64,000 nucleotides of DNA from Bacteroidia bacterium (GTDB taxonomy: Bacteria > Bacteroidota > Bacteroidia > SpSt-205). Of this stretch, positions 51,128 to 59,658 are shown piece by piece. The stretch covers positions 119,019 through 183,018 of the forward strand of contig BPGW01000005.1 in the NCBI GenBank assembly GCA_026003235.1. Reading direction: 5' to 3'. How positions within the stretch are numbered: the first letter of the stretch is position 1; each line of letters starts with the position of its first letter. The position numbers and the translations under genes were made by a program. Under the pieces are notes generated by a model that made no database searches, was not told the DNA's origin, and saw only the letters and a program-made list of their open reading frames with translations.

Positions 51128-54015
51128 ATCGTTTCTGGATAGCTTGGGTCTCGTTGGCGATTCTGTGGGCTCAGAAGGGTAAAATCAGCGGCCTCGTCAA
51201 AGACAAGACCACGGGCGAGCCGCTTGTGGGAGCTACGGTAGCGCTCGTAGGCACCTACAAAGGGGGCTACACGGACGAAAATGGACGCTTCGATCTGGGC
51301 GAAATCTCCCCTGGCACCTACACGCTACGGGTTTCGTATGTCGGCTACAACGAACTGCTCCTTCCTAACCTCACCCTCAAGCCTGGTCAGACCCTGACGC
51401 TCACGGTGCCGCTCTCGCCGGTAGGAACCTCCTTGCAGACGGTGGAAATTATCGGGGATCGCCCGCTGGTGAACCTGGAATCGGGCAAGTCAGACCTTCG
51501 TGTGTCGGGTGATCAAATAAGCCAGACCACGGCGGTGGATGTGCAGAGTATGGTTTCCCTCATGCCGGGCGTGGCGCAAACGCTGGACGGCCTGCAGATA
51601 CGCGGGGGGCGCGTGTATGAGACCCAGTATGTCGTGGAAGGCGTCAACGCTCAGGACCCGCTCGCAGGTACGGGTTTCGGGGTGGAGATTTCGCAGGTGG
51701 CCATAGAAGAGCTGGAGGTAATCACCGGGGGGATGGATGCAGAGTACGGCGATGGCACTTCAGGGGTGGTGGCGGTCCGGCTCAAAGAAGGAGGTTCAAA
51801 GTGGCGCCTCTCAGGCCGGTATATGCGGGACGGGCTCGGTGGGGCCGTGCCTGCCTGGGGATGGAATACGGATATCTTCAACCTCGCGGCAGGCGGCCCC
51901 TTGTACAAGGACTCCACCGGCAAACCCCGCTTGTCTTATTTCGGGGCCTTTGACTTGCGGCTCACAGACGAATACTTCGGTGTGCGGGCCAGCCAGCTTC
52001 GCAGCAGCCTCCTTGAGGAAAGCGCCGGCCGCGACCCTTTCTACCGGCTGGTGACTCGCCCACTCGGCTCGCCTTCCAAAAGCGAATTCTTCGCCCCTCG
52101 CCAGGACAACAAATGGTCCTTTACCTCAAAGCTCGCCTATTACCTGGATGCCCGCACGCGCCTATCCCTTTCCGTCCAGCAGAGCCTGGCTATCAACCAA
52201 AATACTCGTTCCCTCCAAATCATCGGCAGTGACCAGATCATGGTGCCCGGTTTTCAGTATCTTTTTGCCCTTCAGCCCGATAACGCCAACACCTACACGC
52301 ACCGCTCCAACCTCACGGTGTTGAAGCTCAACCGCATCTTGAGCAAAGTCTGGACGGGCGAACTCACGGTGGGGCGGCTCTTCGTGAACCTGCGCGCCGA
52401 CGCCAACGGGCGGCCCTTCCGCGATTCGGTCGTACGGCAGATCTACGATCCCGCTTCTATCGTGACGGATCCGGTTTCGGTGTATAACCCTGGCGATAGC
52501 ATCGTGTACGTAAATCCCGGTCCTGGCCTCTACAACAATGGGGGAATCGCCACCTTATGGCACGATCACGTGGCCGAGGAGTACACCTTCAAGGCGAAAT
52601 TCACCTACCAACCGCGCAGCGTGGCGCACTTCTGGATTGGGGGGTGGGAGCACCGGGAGCAGTTTTACCAATGGATAGATGTGACCCGGCCGTGGGTAGG
52701 GGCGCCGATCCGGCTGGATAACGGTCAAGTGTACGCTTCCAACCGCATTGGCAGCAGCAACGACATTTGGCGGGTACGACCTGCTACCGGGGGGTTTTTC
52801 TTGGAAGACCGCATTCGCTACAAGGGCATCGTAGCCAGTCTGGGCGCGCGGCTCATGTACTGGGCGCCGGGCCGCTTCGTGGATCAGGCCGTAAAGAACC
52901 CCCAAGCCCCCGTGCTGGAATCGGTGCGCGAAGCGTACCTCAAACAGACGATCCCCTTCCTGGGGCGCCGCTTCAAGGTAAGGTTCCTGCCCCGCCTAAG
53001 GGTGTCCTTTCCAGTGACCGACAACCATGTGCTGTTCTTCAACTATGCGCATTCCACGCGGCTGCCCCATCCCCGCTTCGTGTATGCGGGGCTGGACCCC
53101 GTCTATCAGAATCGTTCCTTCCTCGCTAACCTCGGCAACCCCAACCTCAACCCCGAAGTCAATGTAGGCTACGAAATCGGCCTGAAGTCCAACTTGGGTA
53201 AAGGATGGGCCCTCCAGGTGAGCGCCTTCTACAACGACAAGTTTGACTTTATCGTGAATCGGGTCATCAGCATTCGGGACTGGACGGGGCGCTTTACGGA
53301 ACGGGCTTTTGCGGTGAACCTGGACTATGCGCGGGTGCGCGGGCTGGATGTGTTTCTCCAGCGGCAAGTGGGCACCTGGCTAAGGCTCGCCGGCGCCGTC
53401 ACCTACCAGGTCGCCACCGGCAAGTCCAACTCGGCCCTGGAGTCTTTGCTGCAGATTCGCCAAACGGGCCGCAACGACGCTGCTGAGGAGTTCTTTTTAG
53501 CCTGGGATCGACCTTGGGATATCAAGCTGTGGGGCATTTTGCAGAGTCCCCCGGCTTGGACTTCACCGTATTGGCGGGGATGGACGGCTTTTGTTTCCTT
53601 CACCTACAAGTCAGGCCTGCGTTACACCCCGTATGTGCTTGTGGGGCAGGATGACTTCTCCGGGCGGCCCATCTACGAAATGCAGCCTGGCCCTTCGAAT
53701 ACTGCGATTGGCAGCCCTTGGCGGTGGGTGGACCTGCGCCTCACACGGAGCTTTTGGGGAGGCCGGCTCTCCGTCTTTGTTGAAGGGCGCAATATCTTTA
53801 GCTGGAAAAATGCGGCTATCATCAACCCTGTTACCGGAAGCGCTTACGAATACCCCGATGATGTGCCTTTTTCCTGGCGAGACCCCAAGTATCCCAATCC
53901 TCTGGACAGTGGCCCCCCTCCCACGAATCCAGCCCGCTATTTGCCTCCTCGGCAGGTCTTTGTGGGGCTCAACTGGTCGTTCAGTAAGGAGCCTGCTTCT
54001 GCCCAGAAGCCCTAA
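51124..54015 (+). CDS. TonB-dependent receptor with carboxypeptidase-regulatory N-terminal domain
   Basis: A 963-residue outer-membrane receptor. A short signal peptide (to about ILWAQ) is followed by the CarboxypepD_reg-like domain GLVKDKTTGEPLVGATVALVG through TLRVSYVGYNE (about 20-85). The plug has VQSMVSLMPGVAQTLDGLQIRG and EELEVITGGMDAEYGDG (about 140-215). The rest is a long barrel with many aromatic strands, ending PPRQVFVGLNWSFSKEPASAQKP; the final strand is followed by an 8-9 residue tail. No SusD-like partner is present. The coupled upstream lipoprotein may fill that place. The ligand is unknown. Its end overlaps recG by 4 bases. Confidence 0.85.
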   Translation: MNRFWIAWVSLAILWAQKGKISGLVKDKTTGEPLVGATVALVGTYKGGYTDENGRFDLGEISPGTYTLRVSYVGYNELLLPNLTLKPGQTLTLTVPLSPVGTSLQTVEIIGDRPLVNLESGKSDLRVSGDQISQTTAVDVQSMVSLMPGVAQTLDGLQIRGGRVYETQYVVEGVNAQDPLAGTGFGVEISQVAIEELEVITGGMDAEYGDGTSGVVAVRLKEGGSKWRLSGRYMRDGLGGAVPAWGWNTDIFNLAAGGPLYKDSTGKPRLSYFGAFDLRLTDEYFGVRASQLRSSLLEESAGRDPFYRLVTRPLGSPSKSEFFAPRQDNKWSFTSKLAYYLDARTRLSLSVQQSLAINQNTRSLQIIGSDQIMVPGFQYLFALQPDNANTYTHRSNLTVLKLNRILSKVWTGELTVGRLFVNLRADANGRPFRDSVVRQIYDPASIVTDPVSVYNPGDSIVYVNPGPGLYNNGGIATLWHDHVAEEYTFKAKFTYQPRSVAHFWIGGWEHREQFYQWIDVTRPWVGAPIRLDNGQVYASNRIGSSNDIWRVRPATGGFFLEDRIRYKGIVASLGARLMYWAPGRFVDQAVKNPQAPVLESVREAYLKQTIPFLGRRFKVRFLPRLRVSFPVTDNHVLFFNYAHSTRLPHPRFVYAGLDPVYQNRSFLANLGNPNLNPEVNVGYEIGLKSNLGKGWALQVSAFYNDKFDFIVNRVISIRDWTGRFTERAFAVNLDYARVRGLDVFLQRQVGTWLRLAGAVTYQVATGKSNSALESLLQIRQTGRNDAAEEFFLAWDRPWDIKLWGILQSPPAWTSPYWRGWTAFVSFTYKSGLRYTPYVLVGQDDFSGRPIYEMQPGPSNTAIGSPWRWVDLRLTRSFWGGRLSVFVEGRNIFSWKNAAIINPVTGSAYEYPDDVPFSWRDPKYPNPLDSGPPPTNPARYLPPRQVFVGLNWSFSKEPASAQKP

Positions 54016-56118
54016 GCGGTGAAGAGCTCCAGGCTGTGCCGGGCTGCATACTGGCCCAGGAAGCCAAGGAGGTCCGGATAACGATAGAGGTGGGGGTCTT
54101 CGTTCACGAGCTCTTGGGCAGCTTGACGGGCTTGGCGTAAGATAGGCTGGTCCTCAATAATATCTGCGACTTTGAATTCAGGCAGCCCACTCTGCTTAGT
54201 GCCTAAGAAATCGCCGGGTCCGCGTAGCTTGAGGTCTATTTCGGCGATGTGAAAACCGTCCTGGTACTGCACGAGCGCTTTGAGGCGCTGCAGGGCTGTG
54301 TCAGACAGGTCATTCGGCGCCATGAAGATGGCGTACGAGGCGTGGGCGCCACGGCCAACCCGACCGCGCAGTTGGTGGAGCTGCGACAACCCAAAGCGGT
54401 CGGCGTGTTCCACAATGAGCACCGTGGCGTTGGGCACGTCTACGCCCACTTCTACCACCGTGGTGCCTACCAGGATGTGCGTGTGCCCCATCTTGAAGAG
54501 CTGCATTTCCCGTTCTTTGCGTTCGCTGTTCATGCGGCCGTGGATCATCCCTACCTTGTATTCGGGGAAGGTCTGTTGGACGAGGGCATAGCCTTCTTCC
54601 ACTGCTTTGAGGGCGAGCTTTTCGGACTCTTCCACGAGGGGGTAGATGATGTAAGCTTGGCGGCCCTTTTGGAGTTCGGCGCGTAGGAGGTTCCATACTT
54701 CTCGCCGGTGGGCTTCTGTGCGCACGAGGGTTTGGATAGGCTGGCGACCAGGGGGCAGTTCGTCAATGATGGATACGTCCACATCTCCATACACCGAGAG
54801 AGCGAGGGTGCGGGGAATAGGCGTTGCGGTCAAGAGAAGGTTATGAGGGCGGTAAGGATGAGCTTTTTCCCAGAGGGCAGCCCGCTGTTTGACCCCGAAT
54901 TTGTGCTGTTCGTCTATGATGGTGAGGCCCAAGCGGGCATATTGGACTTTGTCCTGGAAGAGGGCATGCGTTCCAATCACGCAGGGCAGTTCGCCGGTAG
55001 CGAGCTGGGCCAGGATGCGCCGCCGTTCTGCGGGGCGGGTGCTGCTCAGCAAAAGCCCCACCGGAATGCCCAAGGAAGAAAGCCACTTGCGGAAGCTACG
55101 AGCATGCTGTTCAGCCAGCACCTCCGTGGGGGCCATGAGCGCGACCTGATAGCCGTTACCTATCGCAATCAGCGCAGCAAAAAGGGCCACGATGGTTTTT
55201 CCGCTACCCACATCCCCTTGAATCAGGCGATTCATGGGGGTACTCAGGGCCATGTCCGCCCGAATCTCCTTGATGACCCGCTTCTGGGCGTTGGTCAGGG
55301 AAAAAGGAAGGTATTTGTGGTAAAACTCGTGCACGAGAGGTCCTACCTCCTTGAAGGCTGGTGCGGTGTACTGGCTTTTGAGGAAGTACTTGCGGCGAAG
55401 CAGGAGCACCTGCAGGTAGAAAAACTCCTCAAACTTGAAGCGGTGGAGGGCTTTTTCGGTCTCTTCCAGGGAGGTCGGTAGATGCAGAGCCCGAAGCGCC
55501 TCGGGTAGAGGCAGCAGCCCATAGCGGGTTCGTAGGCTTTCAGGTATAGGGTCAGGCCGCTCAAAACGGGTGAGGCGATACAGCTCTTCGTACAGGCTGC
55601 GGAAGCGTTTTTTGTCTAAGCCCATCTGGCGGAGTTTTTCGGTAAGGGGATAAATAGGATAGATACGCAGGAAGGTCTGGGTTTGTTGGGCTTCGGTCAG
55701 GAGGAGGAGTTCGGGGTGGGCGATGCGGAGGGTACCTTTCTGGAAGGTAGGCTGGCCGATGCAGAGCACTTCCTGGCCTGCCGTAAACTTCTGGCGGATC
55801 CAGTCCCATCCATGGTACCAGACTAATTCCATCCAGGCTTGGCCGTCGTAAAGGGTGGTAGAGAGAATAGCGCGCTGGGATTTGGGCAGCGCTCGCACCT
55901 GAAAGCTGCCCAGTTTGCCCTCGAAAGACCGCTTCTTGATCAGGTTTGGCTTGGGCGATAGGGGTAATCTGGCTGTAGTCTAAGTACTTGCGGGGGAAGT
56001 GCCAAAGGAGGTCTTCGTACGTGCGAAGGCCGAAAGCCTCTTCCAGGGCGGCGGCGCGACGAGGCCCCATGCCCTTGAGGTAAGCAAGGGGGGTTTGCCA
56101 GACGCTGCGGTCGGGCAT
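54012..56118 (-). CDS. recG: ATP-dependent DNA helicase RecG, frameshifted in the wedge domain
   Basis: A RecG of about 701 residues after repair. The N-terminal frame starts at 56118 (MPDRSVWQTPLAYLKGMGPRR). It is lost near 55917-55921 and resumes as KLGSFQVRALPKSQRAILS when one base is removed. The second frame carries the rest: Walker A GDVGSGKTIVALFA, Walker B TIIDEQHKFGVKQRAALW, motif III TATPIPRTLALS, QLHQLRGRVGRG and the RecG C-terminal ALVQYQDGFHIAEIDLKLRGPGD. RecG remodels stalled forks and Holliday junctions. Only the OB-fold wedge is interrupted. It starts 2 bases after the stop of the large secreted protein. Confidence 0.88.
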
Positions 56119-56120
56119 GC

Positions 56121-59100
56121 TTACTCTTTCGCAAGCCGGCCGCGATAGCGCTGGCCCTCCGGCCCTTCCAGCTCTACGAGGTAGTACCCCGAAGCCAGGT
56201 GCCGCACCGCCACCGACTGAAGCCCTCCCTGAGAAAAACTCTCTTCAAGTACTTTTTTACCCGTGGCTTCATACAGACGAAGGCGCCAGAGACCTACCTG
56301 AGAGGGGAGAACAAGATAGAAAATCTCTTGGGCCGGGTTGGGGTAAAGCTGGATTACGCTCCCACCTGCGCTGTGGAGGGCAGAAGGAGACGAAGGCAAA
56401 GTGCGTTGGACGACGACGGTTTGCGTGACGGTATCGCTGCAGTTGTAATTGCGTGCAATGAGGACTACGGTGTAGGTGCCAGGCTGGCCGTAAGCGTAAG
56501 AGGGAGAGGGGGCGGTGCTGGTGTCGCCGGTGCCAAAAAGCCACAGGTAGCTGGTAGCACCCGTGGAAGTGTTGGTGAAGTAGACTGTACCGCCGCCGGT
56601 GCTTAGCTCTACCGGGTTGGGGGTAGCGGTAAAGCTGGCCTGCAAAGGCAGGGTGGCACAATCCCAGAGCGCTTCCACAAGCTGGATGGCGGTGTCGGTA
56701 CATAGGCCGTTGCTCACCGCCAGCACCACTGGGTACAGCCCGGCCTGGGTGTAAGTATGCGTCGGGTTGGGGAGGCCGCTCACGGGCGGCGTCCCATCGC
56801 CGAAGTTCCACGTCCAGCTCGTGGGCGTGGGGGTAGTCTGGTCTGTAAAAAGCGCCGGCTGCCCTACTTGAACCGAAGCAGGGCCAGAAAATTGGGCGGT
56901 GAGCGGAGCGCCTAAGGTCAGCGTGACCTCGTCAGAAGCGGTACAACCCGCGCTGTTTTGCGCGATCACGGCGTAGGTACCCGAGGCTGTAGCGGTGATT
57001 TGACAGGCCGTGGTGGAAAGAGGGCTGCCGTTGAGGGTCCACTGGCAAGTGGTGGCGTTAGGCCCAGCATCAAGCACCACCGAAGGCGCACAGAGCTGTT
57101 GGTCCGGTCCTAAGTCCACCGAGAAGGTCGCATAGGTCACGACCACGGTATCTCTGCCTGTGCAGCCATAGGCGTTGCTCACGAGAACGGCGTAGGTTCC
57201 ACTCTGGGTAGCGGTGAGGGTTTGGGTGGTGGCGATGGGCACGCCGTTCAAGGTCCAGAGGTATTGATTGCCAGGGAGGCCCGCATTCAGTACAGGGGGC
57301 GGGTCTCCGGCACACAGGGTAAGGTCCGGCCCCAGGTTCACGGGAAGGGCAGACACCACCGAGAGGTTGAAGGTGTCACGGGCCTCGCATCCGCCTGGAT
57401 AAGAGACCACCACGGCATATTGACCGGGATTGGAGGCCTGAATAGAAGCCGTGCCGGTGGCCAGAAGGTTCCCGTTGTAGAACCAGCTAATTGTAGCTCC
57501 CGGCAGGGCATTTGCGGAAAGAGGGATGGGTGGGTCGCCCGTGCAACGGAAGGTATCTTGCGGTAAGTTCACGACAGGGTTGCTTACGACGATGAGGCTC
57601 ACGCTATCCCAAGGGGACCAGCCGCAGCAGGTGGTTTGGACCCGTAGTTTGATCCAATACTGGCCGGGTGCAGCGAAGGTGACAGGCCCAGGGTTCTGTA
57701 CGGTAGCGGAGGCTGGGCTTCCCCCGCTAAAGTCCCATTCATACGCGTCGGCAACGGTCGGCGTGGAGAAAGTTACCGGCGTGCCTGCGCACACGCTTGG
57801 TTGGGAAGCCGTGATTTGAGGGAGGACGCTTGCCCGGGGGATCAGCACGAAGTCCGCGTAAGTGTAAGGCAGACCATCCACCAGGAGGGTAGGGGTTTTT
57901 GCGCCGGTGGTGGGGTAGCTCACCGTAGCGGTGGGGGTCGTAGCAGAAGGGGGAACCCCGCCGGTATTCCATACAAAGTAAGACCCCGCTGCTGAAGTAG
58001 CCAGGGTAACGGTCTGATAGGTACAGGCAGAGAGATTGTCTACGGTGATGGGGGGTTCAAGGGGGTTGTAGCCGTTCTGGACGATGGCGGGGTAAGTTCC
58101 GGGGCCGGGGTGCTCGTAGAGGGGGTAGGCTACGCCAGGGGAGCCGTTTCCTCCTCGTCCGCCGTTCCCTCCCCGTCCGCCGTTTCCTCCCCGTCCGCCT
58201 GCCCCGCCTTCGCAGCCGGCGGCGCTACCTCCGGTCAAGAGGCGGTCATTTCCGGGCAGGCCGCCTAGCCCGCCTGCCCCTCCCAGCCCACCGGCGCCGC
58301 CTATGCCCGCTCGTCCAGCTCCAGCCGTCGTGAGCTGGCAGTCTTTGAAGACGCCGTTCGGGCCATTGTTCCAGAGAAATACGGCGAAGCTGGCGCCACC
58401 GGCCGTGCCATGGGTGCCGTGGGTGCCTCGTTGGCCGCCTTCGCCGCCTCCGCCTCCGCCGCCTCCGGGGCTATTCCAGTTGTAGGTCGCGCCTCCCAGC
58501 CCGGGTATGCATCCAATGCTACCACCTCCACCTCCCCCTCCACCTCCGCTCCCATCGGTGCCATCGGTGCCGTCGGTGCCGTCTTGGGGCACAAAATACC
58601 CACCTACAAATTGGGCTACGCCATCCTGCCCGTCTTGTCCATCCTGGCCATCTTGTCCAGGTTGGCCGTCCTCGCCGGTGTGGGCCGGGTCAGTGAAAAG
58701 GGTTGGGCAATTGTTGAAGTAGTTGATGATGTCGGTGGCGTTGAGGCCGTTAGAGCAGTAGCAGAGGCCGGGTTTGCCTGCGCCGCCGAGGCCGGCTCCG
58801 GGTCCGTTGCCGGGCTGGCCAGGCTGGCCGTCGGGAGCCGAGATGACGCTGGCGTCACACAGCGAGCAGAACACGCAGTTGGTGCCGGTGCCTCGGGCTC
58901 CTCCGTTGCCGCCAGCGCCTCCGGCTCGGGCCCCGCCAGACCAGCTGCTACCTCCTGCACCGCCCAGGTTTGTATAAGGGGGGGTAGTCGGGTCGCAGCG
59001 CTTGCACCCCAGCCCGCCGGGCCCGCCAGGCGCGCCAGCTGCCCCATTCGTGCCGGGCGTCCCATCTACCCCGTCTCCGCCTTTGCCTGCATGGACCTTG

Positions 59101-59579
59101 CACCGGGCAAGGGTATAATCCCGACAGCTATGGAGGTAAATCCCATACGTGGAAATGCCAGGTCCCGGCGCGTCCGCCACCTCAATCTCAAGGTCCTGCA
59201 ACCGAAACCCTTTCTTGCCTATCGCCTGGATAGCGGTGAGACGAGGAGGGTTGGGCTCTACATTAGCGGCGGTGCGCACGAGCTTCGTCGTGGCGGTGTT
59301 GGTTTTTTTCCATCCCTGCGCCGGAAGGTAACCCCCTTCCAGGATTACGCTGTCAAGGGGCAGCGTGATGGGCGCCGTCAGGGTGTAAGTGCCCGCAGCC
59401 AGCCTTACGTACCGAGCAGAGGGAGAGATAAGACTCAGACCATACGAGAGATTGGCTGGGTTGGCTCGGGTGCCCGCCGCTCCACTGCTGGCCCCCGTCG
59501 GGGTTACATAAATAATACCACATTCCTGGGCTACAAGCAGCCCACTCAGCAAGCCCACGATACCTAAGCTCCGACTCAT
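56121..59579 (-). CDS. Large secreted Gly-rich/PKD protein with T9SS sorting domain
   Basis: An 1152-residue protein. A signal peptide (to about LLVAQ) is followed by a beta-helix-like region (about 20-165; YVTPTGASSGAAGTRANPANL). Next is a Gly-rich block (about 165-505) with collagen-like G-x-y runs (for example GQDGQDGQDGQDG and GGRGGNGGRGGNGG). Several Ig/PKD-type domains (about 520-1070) follow, with WNFGDGTPPVSGLPNPTHTYT as the clearest PKD. The last 80 residues (IQLYPNPAQEIFYLVL to the end) are a T9SS C-terminal sorting domain. It is probably a surface adhesin or sheath protein. The start was chosen from the TATCTTTG box 5 bases upstream. Confidence 0.78.
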   Translation of the reverse strand: MSRSLGIVGLLSGLLVAQECGIIYVTPTGASSGAAGTRANPANLSYGLSLISPSARYVRLAAGTYTLTAPITLPLDSVILEGGYLPAQGWKKTNTATTKLVRTAANVEPNPPRLTAIQAIGKKGFRLQDLEIEVADAPGPGISTYGIYLHSCRDYTLARCKVHAGKGGDGVDGTPGTNGAAGAPGGPGGLGCKRCDPTTPPYTNLGGAGGSSWSGGARAGGAGGNGGARGTGTNCVFCSLCDASVISAPDGQPGQPGNGPGAGLGGAGKPGLCYCSNGLNATDIINYFNNCPTLFTDPAHTGEDGQPGQDGQDGQDGQDGVAQFVGGYFVPQDGTDGTDGTDGSGGGGGGGGGSIGCIPGLGGATYNWNSPGGGGGGGGEGGQRGTHGTHGTAGGASFAVFLWNNGPNGVFKDCQLTTAGAGRAGIGGAGGLGGAGGLGGLPGNDRLLTGGSAAGCEGGAGGRGGNGGRGGNGGRGGNGSPGVAYPLYEHPGPGTYPAIVQNGYNPLEPPITVDNLSACTYQTVTLATSAAGSYFVWNTGGVPPSATTPTATVSYPTTGAKTPTLLVDGLPYTYADFVLIPRASVLPQITASQPSVCAGTPVTFSTPTVADAYEWDFSGGSPASATVQNPGPVTFAAPGQYWIKLRVQTTCCGWSPWDSVSLIVVSNPVVNLPQDTFRCTGDPPIPLSANALPGATISWFYNGNLLATGTASIQASNPGQYAVVVSYPGGCEARDTFNLSVVSALPVNLGPDLTLCAGDPPPVLNAGLPGNQYLWTLNGVPIATTQTLTATQSGTYAVLVSNAYGCTGRDTVVVTYATFSVDLGPDQQLCAPSVVLDAGPNATTCQWTLNGSPLSTTACQITATASGTYAVIAQNSAGCTASDEVTLTLGAPLTAQFSGPASVQVGQPALFTDQTTPTPTSWTWNFGDGTPPVSGLPNPTHTYTQAGLYPVVLAVSNGLCTDTAIQLVEALWDCATLPLQASFTATPNPVELSTGGGTVYFTNTSTGATSYLWLFGTGDTSTAPSPSYAYGQPGTYTVVLIARNYNCSDTVTQTVVVQRTLPSSPSALHSAGGSVIQLYPNPAQEIFYLVLPSQVGLWRLRLYEATGKKVLEESFSQGGLQSVAVRHLASGYYLVELEGPEGQRYRGRLAKE
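58130..58720 (-). repeat. Simple repeats in Gly-rich segment
   Basis: Tandem 9- and 18-base units encoding GRGGNG, GTD and GQD triplets. They are likely to vary in copy number and to be hard to assemble. Confidence 0.6.
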
Positions 59580-59584
59580 CTCCA

Positions 59585-59592
59585 CAAAGATA
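59585..59592 (-). promoter_or_regulatory. TAnnTTTG promoter box for the Gly-rich/PKD protein
   Basis: TATCTTTG on the minus strand, 5 bases before the ATG at 59579. It probably also drives recG. Confidence 0.6.
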
Positions 59593-59646
59593 GGGGGCCG
59601 ATGCCGGCTTACCAACCTGCTTTGTTTGCTATCAAAACATTTTTTG

Positions 59647-59654
59647 TACCTTTG
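59647..59654 (+). promoter_or_regulatory. TAnnTTTG promoter box for the CUB-repeat protein
   Basis: TACCTTTG, 4 bases before the ATG at 59659, with an AT-rich TTTG-containing segment about 20 bases upstream. Confidence 0.6.
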
Positions 59655-59658
59655 CGGC

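Noticed and set aside
58140..58200. Regular repeats as a CRISPR array
   Set aside because: The units are 9-18 bases, in frame with a Gly-rich protein and without spacers.
58410..59567. Plus-strand open frame opposite the Gly-rich protein
   Set aside because: It is an Ala/Gly-rich shadow caused by repeated GGN/GCC codons. The minus strand has signal peptide, PKD and T9SS domains.
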